The notes: generated by a model from the letters alone, not told the origin. Positions 22,001-33,900 are shown, counted from the stretch's first letter. The stretch is DNA of 64,000 nt from Girardinichthys multiradiatus (GCF_021462225.1 NC_061802.1:4235859-4299858); one strand, 5' to 3'. Made by a program: numbers and translations.

Positions 22001-23234
22001 TTTGGGTTTAGTTCTCACACTGCATGCCTTCATTTTTGAACCTCAGCTTTCCTGCATTGCACCATCAACAGCGATTAAAGGTTTTATTTCAGTTTTTTGT
22101 GCCTTACTCCTGATCGGCCCCTGCGTTTGGTTTCTTCACACCATGGAACATGACAGGTTGCATTAGGAGCTCCAATATATTTATGTCCTCGAGATTATAT
22201 GAAGGACATATTGTGGAGATTGTTTTCTTAAGACTGCATCAAAAACCCACAAGAAGAATCACACTCACAAATTTGCAGATCTTAGTTCTAATCAGTTAAC
22301 CACTCAGTTACAGTCATTTAGACTCATGAAAACAGGGGTTTTGCAGATGGGTGGAAAGTTCAACATTTGTGCAAGTGATGCTAAAGTTGGGCATGCAGTA
22401 AAATTACACACGATTTGCATGTTGACCAAAATATGCATTTTGGATTTGCAGTGCTGCTGGTTTAAAAACAGACACGGTCAAGTAGAAGAAATCACTGCGT
22501 TGTGGCTCATACATTTCTTCAAATAATTTAAATTAAAAAAATTTATCTAACTTGCATATTTTTGAAACGTGGTATCTGAGTACAAAATTCACAGAAGCAC
22601 AAGAAGAAGAATAAAACACTCAGAAAGAGATTTTAAAATGTTCTTATACTGTTTGGAATTTAAGATAACAGTAGTTACACCATATTTCCTGCCCCCTAAA
22701 TGTTTATATAGGAAATAATCTAAACTTATCAGCTCCAGTTTTTTTCTGTCATTTCTTTATTATTACTAAAGCATTCCAGTCCTTTGTTGACTCCACTGCA
22801 GCACATACAAGTTGGTGAAGAAATTGCAAGAAGGACCAAGTACAAAGCACAAGCTTAATGTTCAGGTTTAACCAGCATAAAATACATAAAGAAAAAAAAT
22901 ATATATATATAACAGTTCGATTGATGCCTGTGTATTGTTTATTTTAATAAATTAACAATACCAATAGCATTTGGAAAAAAAAGACTTCCCACACAGACAT
23001 GTAGCCAGAGGGGCTCTTTAGCGCCCTCTAGACTTGAGAAGATGTCATTGATGGAAAGAGCAGGAGAGCAGTCAGGACTGACTCTCACTTTACTCTTTCT
23101 TACCTTCAGTTTCATCATGGAATCCAAGCACATCTTTTCTCCCGGTGCATCCGTCAACGGGTCCATGCCGATCAGCTTGGCCTTGTATCGGACCCCGTCC
23201 CCTTCGAAACGGGACATGGTGTCACTAAGTGGTC
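9657..23234 (-). CDS. dab2: Disabled-family (Dab2-like) PTB adaptor, eight coding exons
   Basis: Exons in coding order: 23104-23234, 21578-21676, 20937-21068, 16386-16466, 16215-16310, 16126-16188, 15906-15996, 9657-10030 (stop at 9657-9659). All junctions are GT-AG and every phase joins. The first four exons give a PTB domain of the Disabled type: [43 protein letters not shown], then [18 protein letters not shown] as the C-terminal helix. Dab proteins bind NPxY tails of LDL-receptor-family cargo and phosphoinositides, linking cargo to clathrin. The tail is only about 200 residues, with repeated FSPPP/FSPPL motifs and a terminal NNPFL that could bind EH-domain proteins. At about 354 residues plus a missing N-terminus it is much shorter than mammalian DAB2 (about 770) or DAB1. 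The exon with the start Met was not found. A Tc1-like element sits in the last intron. Confidence 0.82.
10031..12340. other. Last intron of the Dab-like gene, left part
   Basis: Non-coding. A short tail-like piece of the fish dispersed repeat (GGTGACCTGTCCAGGGTGAA, then an ACTGACTGACTGACC-type tail) lies at about 11086-11215. The part at 11790-11860 (CCCTGTAGCCACAGCTGCCC) resembles another dispersed fish repeat. Confidence 0.45.
13076..14677 (+). mobile_element. Young Tc1-like transposon, copy 1 (broken transposase)
   Basis: Flanked by TA on both sides (13074-13075 and 14678-14679). Both ends carry near-identical inverted repeats of about 210 bp, starting CAGGTCCTTCTCAAAATATT. The transposase frame 13404-14400 matches copy 3 but has two clear lesions. 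Codon 31 is TGA (13494-13496) where copy 3 has Arg. One unit of an 8-bp tandem AAATGCCA is missing at about 13914-13925, shifting the frame. The catalytic motifs FQHDLAPAH and NPIENLWD remain readable. It lies in the last intron of the Dab-like gene, opposite in orientation to that gene. Confidence 0.95.
13404..14400 (+). pseudogene. Tc1-like transposase, copy 1, disabled
   Basis: DDE-type transposase of the Tc1 group, interrupted by an in-frame TGA at codon 31 and by an 8-bp deletion in the region between the first and second catalytic Asp. In other respects it is nearly identical to the complete 334-residue frame of copy 3. Only fragments could be made from it. Confidence 0.92.
15271..15905. 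other. Intron sequence of the Dab-like gene
   Basis: AT-rich, with short random frames; no feature recognised. Confidence 0.4.
15906..16466 (-). CDS. dab2: Dab-like PTB C-terminal helix and linker exons
   Basis: Four short exons (81, 96, 63 and 91 nt) follow in phase. The first ends the PTB domain ([15 protein letters not shown]). For the second, the donor at 16213-16214 is chosen over one at 16230-16231, because only the former keeps the next exon open. The third and fourth carry [13 protein letters not shown] and [17 protein letters not shown], acidic/proline segments resembling the DLFGDMSTPPD region of DAB1/DAB2 in position. Confidence 0.75.
16467..17519. other. Intron of the Dab-like gene with a GC-richer patch
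   Basis: The part 16940-17470 is less AT-rich and has more CpG than its surroundings. I see no exon that fits the Dab-like reading frame, and no clear transposon signature. Confidence 0.35.
17520..17955 (+). mobile_element. 5'-truncated LINE 3' end with short tandem tail
   Basis: The sequence reads like the C-terminal end of a fish non-LTR retrotransposon (ACAGAGTGTCTTCAGTCAGA and ATCCTTCCTGCCCACAGATA). It is followed by the characteristic 3' end TTTAATTTCCCTTTGGGATG with AATAAAGTATT, and a short TTGAA tandem tail at about 17931-17950. That tail marks the insertion end of a LINE copy. Stop codons interrupt the frame. Confidence 0.65.
17956..19380. other. AT-rich intron sequence, possible LTR-like remnant
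   Basis: Long AT-rich stretch with many TTAAATATTATTTT-like words and a 22-base poly-T at 19239-19260. It looks repetitive in style, but I could not find paired direct or inverted ends. Confidence 0.3.
19381..20410 (-). mobile_element. Probable old non-LTR retrotransposon remnant
   Basis: Phrases such as ACATTGAGCCTAAGTGCAGA, GGAAGCAGCATGCATATAAA and GGCCTAAGATTGAGCCTTGG are familiar from degraded LINE reverse-transcriptase regions scattered in fish genomes. No frame longer than a few dozen codons survives. The call rests on wording, not on an alignment. Confidence 0.4.
20411..20936. other. Intron sequence of the Dab-like gene
   Basis: AT-rich sequence just downstream (in gene orientation) of the third PTB exon; nothing recognised. 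Confidence 0.4.
20937..23234 (-). CDS. dab2: Dab-like PTB domain, first three exons
   Basis: Exon 23104-23234 follows the acceptor CCTAG and ends AAG|GTAAGAAAG. Exon 21578-21676 (99 nt) ends GGG|GTGAGT. Exon 20937-21068 (132 nt) follows TTTTTCAG and ends CAG|GTGAAG. The first two are close to vertebrate DAB1/DAB2. The third ([19 protein letters not shown], then [12 protein letters not shown]) is clearly alignable to the DAB segment ending in AIKT but has lost the usual FGYVCG-type core wording. That makes it the most divergent part of the domain. Confidence 0.85.
21677..23103. other. Intron between first two supported Dab-like exons
   Basis: AT-rich intron with a short TA run at about 22899-22910. 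No feature recognised. Confidence 0.45.
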
Positions 23235-25100
23235 CTAGGAATCACATCAAGAACAGAAAAGGGTTAAATCATCAGAAGAAAGGTGAAGCCAAGGATTTGC
23301 AGGAGCAGTAAATAGATTGCACTCTGCGTGTGGCATAAATGTGAAAGCGTCTGCAACTCTGCAAAGTGCATTACCATCTAACATCCAAGAGATTTCTATT
23401 GTGAGTTTTTTAAATGACATTTTATTTGATACATATTATGCTATTCATATGAATTATAAACATATTTTGTACCTTCTGACACATTTTACCCAGAAATAGA
23501 ACAATAAATCTTGTTCATGGTTACATCATCACAATCGTATTTACTTTTATCAGCGTTTACCTCAGCATGTTCTTCTAAAAGTGACTACTTCAGGTGGATT
23601 TTTATATTCTCATAAAAACACGATTTCCTTGTAATGGTTAACACGTCAGCAACACGTGAGCGGATTTTCTTTCCCTTTGGTGAACAAATGGAGGGAACAT
23701 CTTAGGTCTAGCTGAGGGAAGCTGCGATTTACACACCAACTAAACAGACATTAATCAGGCTGACGTAAAAAGCTTCTCATAGTTAAAAATATGTTAAATT
23801 GTTTCCAGTCAGACACAGCTGTGTGTTGTTCAATGTTCCTAAAACAGCTGGAACAGTTGGATGACTTCCAGAAGTACACAAAGGAGGAACAAGAGGAAAG
23901 GGCAGAGAACACGGTCTTACCTGAAAATGCTCCTGCTTCCCATCAGAAAAACAAAACTCAGTGTCCCAGGAGACACTGCAGGGATGTCTTTTATTTTGTC
24001 TATTATGTGTTTGTCTATTCTAACAGTTTAAATATAAGGTGGTCTTGTGTCTCCATCCTGAATGCACAGAGTGCTCTCCACTTCAAATACTGTAAGGCAA
24101 CATGCCCTTTGCCACATCTTAGATTCATGTTTGTAACCAGATCCTGGACTATATTCTGATCTGCTCTGCTCTGATTTTCTCCTGAGACTAAACAGCCTGC
24201 AGCAACTAAACTCTCGTACCTGTTGTCCTGTACAGCGGCCAGGTTCTGATAACAGGTTGGCCCGGTGCAAGACAGTTCCCGGCTGTTTGCTGTGTCTCAG
24301 TCATGCTGCTTGTTTGGATTTTGGAGAGAGGCAGCTTGAAATCCTGTGAAAAACCTGAAAACTCTCAGACTTTTTTGTTGCCAGACACAGTAATTTTTCA
24401 CAATCAAGATGCAAGAAAAACAACCTTAAAATGTACAGATGAGAAAGTATCTGCTCACCCTCACCTGCAGGAGTGCGTCTACGCTTTGACCCAGCTGCTT
24501 GGCCTGTCCCACTGACAAAATTGCTCAGAGTCAAAGGTCAGGCTGCAGACTCCCTGGTGATACATTAACCTTCGCTGGAAGGCCTACATGAATGGGAACT
24601 CTTTTAGCAGAATAAGGAGGCAATGACAAACATGATATACCCTACACAGAGCTTTGTCCCTGAGCGGGTGCATCTAAGGTCATGCATTTCCCTCAAGGAC
24701 TGGCTCCTCGGTAGCATTTTCCTAAAATAAGTCAATCGCAACCAAAAAAAATCAGTTTTGGAGCTTCTGAAAAACGCTTACAACAGAAAACAGAAAAAAG
24801 CAGGAAAACATGCACAGACAGTGCAATCTTTAACTTCAAATCATGTCTCATAAAAATGAGAGTATGTAAGTTAATATAAAAACACATGAAGGAAAGTGAC
24901 CCTTAAAGGACCAAGAAAATGCATTTTATGATGCAAAGCCTTGTTGCAGATATACCAAAAGCAATGAAAATGGTACGCCAGTCATAAACGGTAACCTGCT
25001 GCACCACCACTGTCGTTTTGAAAGCTCATTAAAAGTGTAAAGTGTCACTTTTATCTTAAAAGACCTATTATCTAAATCACATGTACTGCAATATGGAGAA
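23235..25100. other. Region expected to hold the Dab-like 5' exon(s)
   Basis: The first supported exon needs an upstream exon ending with one unpaired base. Several short minus-strand frames exist here, but none has a recognisable Dab N-terminus (Lys-rich, before the PTB), so I assign none. Confidence 0.35.
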
Positions 25101-25900
25101 AAATAGTTTTATTTTAGAATGTATGTCACCAAGCCACCATGAAGCGCTATAGAGAGTACAGTTTTGGTGTGCTTTGGGTTATTGTCCTCCTGGAACACTA
25201 ATGTTCAACTGTTTAGCAGATGAGTGAGTTAGTCCTCCATCTCCCTTATTCAGTCCACTTTTGCATTGCACTTTGAAACCACTTCCACGTTTGATAGTAA
25301 AGTGCTCTTTTGAAACTAACTCCTCCAAACACTCTTCCTAACATTGAGGGCAAACAGCTCGTACTTCATCTCTTCTGAGCATAAAATTATTTCTGCAGAA
25401 GGCAGTTGTCTTGCCCATGTTGGCTGCTGCAAATTTCACCAAGCTTGAAGATGTCAGCTCTAAGCAGGGCCTTCTGTCTTGGTGGGCATGCTCTCATTCC
25501 ATGATGATGGACAGTGACAGTGTTTCAGCAACATCCATGTCACGTCAGATTCAAGTCTTGGTGGTTTTAGGGCTGTTCCTGAACATCTAAACCGATTTTC
25601 TAAATTTCACAATGACAGTCTTTTTCCAGAAAACGGCAAGGTTGTGACACATCTGAATAACGATGTGCAATTGTTTGTACTGATGCTCTGCAGTTGTTTA
25701 GAAAAACTTTCACAGCTTGCGTAAATCTGCAGTTCTCATTGGATTTCCACATTGTTCTGAATATAAGTCAACCTAATGATTCCAGTCAAGCTTTTATTTG
25801 CTTGCAAGAAAACAGTAGCAGCTGCAGTCCATCATGCTTACTAATGAGAGGGCAAGTTGTAGGATATTCAACAACCTTCAGCACCACTTCTTAAAAGATT
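25101..25900 (-). mobile_element. Probable Tc1-like fossil
   Basis: The stretch TTTTGGTGTGCTTTGGGTTA with TTGTCCTCCTGGAACAC is the reverse-strand wording found in many fish Tc1 transposases. It is followed by CATGCTCTCATTCCATGATG. Frames are short and broken. Confidence 0.42.
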
Positions 25901-26014
25901 CACGTGAATGTATGTGAATATTTAAGCCATCAAATGTAATTCTTACCCTGTGTGCCATGGAGACAATCAACCATAAATTTAAACTTGATCCTAATATTTT
26001 AATTCAAGTCCAAA

Positions 26015-27420
26015 AATGTTAAAATTATCAACACCAATCTTTTCCATTCCTGGCAGAAATAACCAGGACCTTTGAACTCACTCTCCTCTATGGTCAGGGG
26101 CCTGTGGGAAATCCAGAATGAGTTCTGGTTTCACTCCAAAACTTTCTGTTTTTCTAAACTATAATGTGGCTATTATATTGAAACTAATGAAAGAGTGCAA
26201 GGTCCTGGTCAAGTAGATCCTGATAGCCTCCAGAAGGCAACACCAGCTGTATTTTTGAAGAAAGGATAGATCTCCAAAATTCAGAAGGGAAATGATTCAA
26301 CTAGTTTCACACGCTAAGCAGAGTGACTCACAATGACCTGCAAACTGAAAATGGTTTCAAAAAGTTTAAATTTAAAATCTCTAATATGTGAATTTAACCA
26401 TGTTTTTGGTTGATCTTTCATTTAAAAGCTTTGGCCTCTGCTAATTTAGACTGTTGCAGTAAAACAGAACTAATGCTTATGTAAGGTGAAATAACAAATC
26501 GAAAGCATTTGCTTGTCATCCTTCACACACATAAATGAACTTGACTCACATCCCATTCTCAATCCACAGGGTTTAATATGATGTCGGCCCACAGACATAA
26601 CAGCTTCAACAGCTTCAGCTATTCTGGGAATGCTTTCCTAAGAGTTCGTAGGAATTTCTTGACCACTCTTCCGGAAGTGCAATTTAGAGGTCAGACATTA
26701 ATGTTGGTCGAGACAGCCTAGCTCAAAGTCTCCGATCAGAATCCAAAGGATTTCCCATTGGTTTGAAGTTATGACTCAAACTAGCTCATCCATGTTCTCA
26801 GGGACATTACATTCTGAACTGGTTCACACTCATGCTGGAACAGGATGTGGGCATCCCCAAACTGCTTTCACAAAGTTGAGAGCATAAAATTGTCCACAAC
26901 GTCTTGCAAAGCTGAAGCATTGAGAGTTCTTTTCACTCGAACTAAGGAAAAGCAGCCCCGCAATATAATCCTCACTCCACCAAATTGTACAGTTCGGTGA
27001 GGAAGGTATCATTCTCCTTGCAACTACCTGACCCAGACTCATCCACTGGGTTGCCAAACAGAAAGGCACAATTCTTCACTCCAGAGATCATGTCTGAATG
27101 GCTCCAGAGCTTTATACCACTGCATCCAATGCTTTGCATTGCACATGTTGATGTAAAGCTTGGATGTAGCTCTCCACACACTTTTGTTCAGCTCAACATC
27201 AGGATGGAGGTCTATAGCTATTGATTGGGCAGAAGTTGGCCACCTTTGTGTGCTCCTAAGCATGTTGTTATAACAAAAACAGTTTGCTGTGAAATATTGA
27301 GCAGCAAAGAAATTTCACAACTGGACTTGCATGGATGGCTTCCTGAACGACCCATTTATTTACAAATGTTTGTAGGTCAGTGTGCATGCCTGGCTGCTGG
27401 AAGTACCGGTAATACAAAGT
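26015..27420 (-). mobile_element. Second copy of the fossil Tc1-like segment plus flank
   Basis: The left part 26015-26470 aligns by eye with 12345-12780: both share GGCCTGTGGGAAATC, AAGTAGATCCTG, CAACACCAGCTGTATTTT and AAATCTCTAATATGTGAATT. The part 26490-27420 is a degenerate minus-strand Tc1 transposase gene. It carries CCCCAAACTGCTTTCACAAA, CACTGGGTTGCCAAACAGAA and ACTGCATCCAATGCTTTGCA. Unlike the copy near 12.8-15.3 kb it is not interrupted by a younger element. Confidence 0.68.
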
Positions 27421-28880
27421 TATAATTTGATCTGATATATTTTATGGGTTAAGATTTTAAACATTTTTTTCCTTAATTATGAATTTTAAAAACCAAATAA
27501 TATTAAGTCCATTTACCTTTATTGTTAGCTCACTTAAGGAAAATCACAGTTATTAATGGAGAACGCTGATCCCTCGTTTTGTTTGTATCACCTTTTCTCC
27601 TGCTACCAGCATCGTCTGAAAGGATTCATTACGCAGGCGATGCACTTTCACAAATAAATATTTACATACCAGATCACTTGTGACATGATGATTTCTGTTT
27701 CTGTTTTCAGAAAATATTTTCTCAGGCAGCACAGCTCACTTTGTGAAACAGGATGCCTTTAATCTAAGATTAGGAGCAGCTTTTCCCAAGATCTCTTCAA
27801 AATTAGAGGGATTCGTTTGAGGTTGAAATAATATCCAAAAGCCAGAACATCAGGTCAGGCCAGCAGAGTTGGCGGAGCAGCAGAGACTTCAGAAACCTGA
27901 GGAAATTAAACAGGAGATTTAATCAACTTTTACAGTTTAAGGCAGTCAGAAGGAGGTTATGGATTGTTGTCATCACAGCGTTCGCGAGGTTTCAAGTTTC
28001 CTTTAAACGAGAACAGCGAAGGGTGGTGGAAAGAGTTAGATTTCCCAGCAGTGACAGGAGAAGGAGTGCAAAGATATTCAGGACACACAAATATGTACTA
28101 CAAGCCTGATCTCTCATAGGACTCATGACCCTGCAGTGAATTAGGCAGCAGGTCACTTCGTCATCAGTTGTCTGACTCATTAACTTACAGAAAACGTCTC
28201 ATTTCTTAAACAATTTTGCATTCTGTGTCATTTATCATTAGAACCAATAGTAAAATGTATTGGGGTCAGGTTACAAGTATAGTGGAGAGTGAATGACTAA
28301 AAGTGTTATTTTTGATTTATGTCCAGAGTCCATTCAGAAATAAATTAAAAACCAAACATCATGTGAGCTCTGTTCAGTAATAAACAACCAATCATTCCCT
28401 TGTTGGTCCTTAAACTAAAGAGAAATGCCATGCTGTTTAGTTCTGTATTATCTAGTCTTTTTCATCTTTATCTGCAGCGTTGGAAAAACTGAAGACATGA
28501 CCTCAGCAGATGTAAAGCGACATTGAAGCCAGACTGTTGAGCTTTACCTGGGAGGTCTGTCACTGGTGAAAAATGTAGTCCAAGCACTGTTAACTGGTGG
28601 CAGTTATCAGACTAAATGAGAACATTTTCAGACTAAATAATTTAATCAGTAAGTTTATTAAAAATCAGCAAAAACCTTGACAATGGATTCAGTTCAGTCC
28701 CACATCTGTTCTGGGTTTCCCTGCCTTTAACATATGTTTCATATGTTATATCCTGACTGGCTCAGACCTATATATTTATGCTATGTGCATAACACATCTT
28801 AAATCCAGGACGCTACATTTTTCAATGGCAAAATGTGAGAGATTAAAATAAATCTGCAGCTTTTTTTAAATTGTAAGTTG
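27421..28880. other. Non-coding intergenic sequence
   Basis: AT-rich; no exon, RNA gene or clear transposon recognised. Confidence 0.4.
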
Positions 28881-29885
28881 TTATCCTCTGCAGGGTGGCT
28901 GGGATCAGACTCAAACAGAGGGCTGGAACCGTTATATCCAGGGGGAAGATCAAATGGAAATGATGGATGCCTCCATTTGGGGGTTTTCCAGGCACATGCC
29001 ACTGGGAGGACATCCTAGAGCATTGCCAGAACTCACTGAAGGGACTACAAAATATCGCTGAATGGCTAGGAACAAACAGAACTCATCAGAGTAACTATGC
29101 ATCGTCTTTGTCCTGGAAACTGCTTGGCTCACACAGGACGTCCTACAATGGGACAATGCATTTGTCATATACACTGACCTGCGTGCAGGTGCTTTGGTGT
29201 TTTTCCTCCTCCTTCTTCTTTGCAGGGTGTGACAGGCAGGTGCAGGCTCCGCAGCTGCGGCTCCTCACACCTTATCAGGAGGAGCTTAGAAAGGAGTCAG
29301 CTTCCTGAAACAGACACCAGATCGTTTTGTTCACATGAGTGGTAAACAGGGCCTAATCGCTTTGTTTTCCTTGCTTCCAGAAGTCCTGACTCTAACCGCC
29401 TTTGTCTTCCCCGACAGAAACTGGATTCCTCCATTGATGTCTAAGTTCTGGACTCCAGTGATCCGCTTCCTAATTCCTAGCATCTCTGTGGTACCTACCC
29501 CTAACTCTCTTCATCTCTTTGCCGCTCTCTGATTCCTTAAATAATTTTTTGCTTCACTCACCTACCGGTCCACCTTCCGGTGTACCACCACTCACCAGCT
29601 TCTACCTGGACCAAAAGGACAAAACATCGCTGGACAATCAGACATGAAACATCTGCCAACCTCAGATCTGTGGATGGACTCACCTTTTTCTGGAACTCCA
29701 ACCATCATTTCATCAGTAAGCTCTGCTCATTAATATCAGTCATTTCTCATCATTTCCTGAAGCCATATCCAACTACTTACCTCTCATTCTAGTGTCTTCC
29801 TTGAATCCAGTACCAAGAACCTGCCAAACATCATTTGTGTACATACTAGCAATAAATCCTTTTGTATAACATCTGCTGTTGCGGC
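28881..29885 (+). mobile_element. Degraded non-LTR retrotransposon 3' region
   Basis: Bases 28975-29075 carry a worn version of the LINE end that reads like PxGRxRxxWRDY...LAW (compare GGGAGGACATCCTAGAGCAT, then GGACTACAAAATATCGCTGA). Downstream is C/T-rich sequence (CACTCACCTACCGGTCCACC, AATAAATCCTTTTGTATAAC) that looks like an element 3' untranslated region. Family not certain. Confidence 0.45.
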
Positions 29886-31464
29886 TGTGATTGCTGCCTG
29901 CACCAGAGTCTAACTAAAATGATGACAGCATCTCCTCTGTCCTGGGAATGTCTAGGATCAACCAGACCTTACCGTTAAGTGTAGCTGGGGCAGGATTGCC
30001 TTGATTTTCTCATGAACCAGTCATTTTTTAAACTAAATGAATGAATGAATTCCTGCTGATTCTGGCAGAACCTGTGTGTGTTTACAACATAAACAAATCT
30101 ATATTAGGAAAGGTCAGAAAATAGGTCTGAGCTGGAATCTACAAGATCCTGAACAACATCGGTCTTGATCTAATTTGAATTTCTACGTTAGTATCATTAA
30201 ATATGGCATTAAATGTTCTGCATTGTAAAATTTCCTTTACGCTATATAAAGGTGTTTAGAGTCCTAATACACTGCTGGATACGAAGCTGCTGTTTTATTC
30301 TCGTTAGGTAACATAATGCATGTTTTATAAATCAACCTTTACCTTTGCACTGATTCTCTGCGAGGAACAGGACTGATTGAGTTTAAAGGACAGGAGCTTA
30401 GAAACATCCTCTCTGGGATGATCAAGATCTTATTGTTAAATAGGAAAGAAAATATACACAGCATTGTTAGAATAAAGTTTAAAAAATCTGCATAAACCGG
30501 CAGAAATATAGTAACTGAAAAGCCTGCTTCCACATGGATGTGAGTCTTTTAGGCCTCTGTACGCATCAGAGAAAGCAAAATAAATTTTAAGAACATAGAT
30601 GTTTCTCTTTAATGAGGATTTTAGGGTCAGTTTTGGGTGTTTTTACGGCAACTGAGGGCTGTGTGAGGTTCGTTTATTCTTTACGTTTATTTCATTGTGT
30701 TTGAGACCAAAGGGCTATCCTGCAACTATTAGAGTTCACCGTGAATGTTAGCCCTTCCCCCCTTCAGCTGCACCAAAAGCTTAAGCAGAAATAGTATATA
30801 AAATGAATAAATAGACCTGTGAAAGGATTCCATTTCTCTAAAGGTCTGACCTGTATGAGAGTTTCAGTCCAGCTGATCCAGAGGGAACCTTTCAGCTGTC
30901 AGGGTCCAAATATACCAGTTGTGGCCTAAAAACAATCATGATAAAGTTTATTTATGTAGATTTGTGGCAGAGTCTTGCAATAATAAATATCCAGTGATGT
31001 GCAGAACAGGTGACAGTGATTGTAAACGAGTGTATGTAACATCCAGCTGTTTGGCAGATAACTCCCAGCCTCCATGAGTCTGATTATCAGTTAGATTTTA
31101 GCACAAAGACACAAAAAGCTGAAACCACTTGGATCTAATTAATAGTAGTGAAATAATAAACATTTCTCATAACAGTATTTACTGGCATGAATGTGTGCAC
31201 GTTAGTGAGTGCAATTAGCAAACAAGCGTGTGTTGACACAGTGCCAGGAAGGAAAAACAACAGCGTCCCATGAACTGACGACCCAGCAAAGCCAGGCCAA
31301 CCGAAAACACGAAAACTCGAGCTCAGACAGTTGGACATCAGCGTAGTAAATGTTAAAGTTCATGACAGATCAATTTAAAATAAAAGAGTGAACATGTATG
31401 GTTTGTCCAAAAGGGTTGCCAGGCAAAACCCGTCTCCTTTAAAACTGTTGCAGCAGCAACATAG
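29886..31464. other. Non-coding intergenic sequence
   Basis: No supported feature. Short unrelated frames only. Confidence 0.4.
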
Positions 31465-32150
31465 TGCCTTGCAAAAGCATTTGTAGCCCTTGAATTTTCC
31501 CACAAAATCTGGAGTGTGGCATCCGTATGTATTCATCCCCCTTTACTCTTTACAGCCCCTTTTTATCTCTGAAAAAAAATCAAAAATTGCCCTGAGAAGT
31601 CACCAAATTAGTAAATGCAGTCCATCTGTGTGTAATCTAATTTCAGTATAAATCCATTTGTGCTGTGAAGGGCTCAGAGGTTTGTTAGAGAAGGATCACG
31701 AGGATCAAGGAACACGGCAGACGGACACAGCATTGATCCGGGAATAATAACTCTCTCCACATCTCTCTCTAGAGGTGCAAGGCTGGTGCAGACACATTCC
31801 CAAAGCCTTGGAGTGCCACAATAATCACATTTTTTATTATAGGAAATCATTCAACTTTTTAGCATTTTCCTTCCACTATAAAATTATGCACTAGTTTGCG
31901 CTAGTTTATAACATTGAAGTTTGTGGTTGTAGCTTGTCAAAATGTTGATAGCTTCAGTGTTTTCATGTTATTGCACAACACTGAAGGTTTTCAAACTCAC
32001 ACCTAAATGAACTATAAGACTTCTGGAGAGTGGCCATTCGGGCAGATGAGACCACAGTCAAGACAGAGGTGGAAGGGTAATGATTGAGGCTTATTTTGCT
32101 ACCAACGCATTTTAGAGTCAAATGACTCTGACGGCCAAATTCTTTTGCTT
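31465..32150 (+). mobile_element. Tc1-like fossil, 5' half
   Basis: Starts with GTGCCTTGCAAAAGCATTTG, close to the terminal repeat of a common fish Tc1 family. It continues through AATTTCAGTATAAATCCATT, GGCTCAGAGGTTTGTTAGAG and GATCAAGGAACACGGCAGAC to GGAGAGTGGCCATTCGGGCA with GATGAGACC. The last part corresponds to the region of the first catalytic Asp. No frame survives. Confidence 0.6.
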
Positions 32151-33389
32151 TTCTTCAGAATAAAATTTATCATAGGTTTTCTGGTCTGTCTAATACACTT
32201 TTATTAGAAAAACATAAGTGTGGCTTTTGTGGTTTAATGCATTATGAAGTAATGCAGTGAAACAAGCCGAGAGCATTGTGGGAAATAAAATAAATTCTTG
32301 GAAGGACTGTTTCACCCATTGTATCCAGACTTGTGAGCTCATGCGTTCAGCATCATTTATGCAGACTTCTTCCTCTATGCAATGGAAGAGGGCAGCAAAA
32401 AGTCAGTATTACTTGTTAAACCACAAAAACACCAAATCAGTAAGTGATCAATAAGAAAACAAAAAGTAATTCAACCAAATCTTTTTTTTTTTTTTGGTTG
32501 TTTGCTGGAAAGGTACATGTACAATAAGGATCTTTTATTTTCATACGAAGAGGGCTTAGTTTACACATAAATACAATTTACAGTGAATATATCAAATTAA
32601 ATTGAACAAATTTCCATCTTAGAGGCTCTTATAGGAGTTTTTTTTTTCTTTTAATTTTTTTTTAATCATTTAATTATTAAGTATCAGAATCAGCTTTATT
32701 GACCAGATTTTTTCACAAGGAATTTACCTTTGGATCCACTTTGCTCGCAATGTACAGAGATTTTAATCATAAATACATCAATTTGGTAGGAAATTTAAAA
32801 ATATATATTTTTAAGTAACTTTTCTTAAGCGAGGAGAAGCCAAATTTCCTACAAATCACTCAAATAACTTTACATTTCACTGTTTCCGCAACCACAGTGC
32901 CTTTGAGGCATAGGATGGGTCATAGTAGGTTCATACAAATTGGATTTAATTAGAACATCTTCCACAGACACTCCAGTCACTGTGTAGAAAGTTTTTTTTT
33001 TTTCCTAATCGGGGAAACGGATCACTGTTGAAATCAGAATGATGTTTCTTGGAAGCATGAATTATTACCAAGGAATCTGATGAAAAAAACAAACAGATCA
33101 AAGCAATAATACTGCTGTCAGCAGCAACATAAGAATGAGAAGAAAACAAGGTGATCGACACTGACTCATTAGTTTTCCCTCATCCACTAGTTTTATTTTT
33201 TATTCATTTGAGCATCACGTAATGTGATTTAATTCAGGTCATTTCTTGGCTGATAAGCCACTGTTTGCCTTGTTTAAATTTGCTGAACGTACCCAGGCCA
33301 GATGATTGTTTTAGGAGGTCCCATGTGCTGCTTAAGGGGGGACTTTCAAGCTTAAACAAGATCTAAACAGACCCTGTCTGTCCACTTCT
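32151..33389. other. Non-coding intergenic sequence
   Basis: AT-rich, with poly-T tracts at about 32482-32496, 32638-32645 and 32992-33003. The text AATCAGCTTTATTGACCAG near 32688-32706 resembles the 3' end of a LINE copy in reverse orientation. Confidence 0.35.
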
Positions 33390-33900
33390 CTGTCCTTCTC
33401 TGACTATTCAGCAACAGCCAGGTGAAAAATAGACATACCCAAGAGCCAAGGATGCCTGACAGAGAGCTTTAGAAAGATCTGAAAGGTTGGAGGTCCAGTC
33501 TTTTCATAAAAGCAATTAAGGATGCATTTTACCGATACAACTTCTATGTACGATCGCCGCAAAAGACTCCACTGCTGAGGAAAAAGACTGTTGCCGCTCA
33601 TTTAAAGTTTGCTGTAGAACATTTCAACAAACCAATGGAATACTGGATGGATTTAATCTGGTCAGTTGGGACCAATATTTCACTTTTGAATGTTTAGAGG
33701 AACAATAGCACAGCATATCAGCCCCAACACATGTACCATACGTGAAGTTTGGAGGTGATAACATGGCATGGAGTTTTCCACATTAGGAATGTGAAGACTT
33801 CATATACAGTCATATTAATAATAAATTAGAATGTGTTCCAATGAGGATTGTTTGAATATTTACTTTTTAAATTACAACCTTTAAGAAGGTATATGACGTA
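33390..33900 (+). mobile_element. Tc1-like fossil, central part
   Basis: Contains AAGTTTGCTGTAGAACATTT with CAACAAACCAATGGAATACTGG and GTGAAGTTTGGAGGTGATAA, the wording of the catalytic-core region of a fish Tc1 transposase. Many stops and indels. Separate from the fossil at 31465-32150, because both cover the first-Asp region. Confidence 0.6.

Noticed and set aside
27992..28180. MSQTTDDEV-starting frame as the Dab-like first exon
   Set aside because: No Lys-rich Dab N-terminus and no donor in the needed phase is clear; assignment would be a guess.
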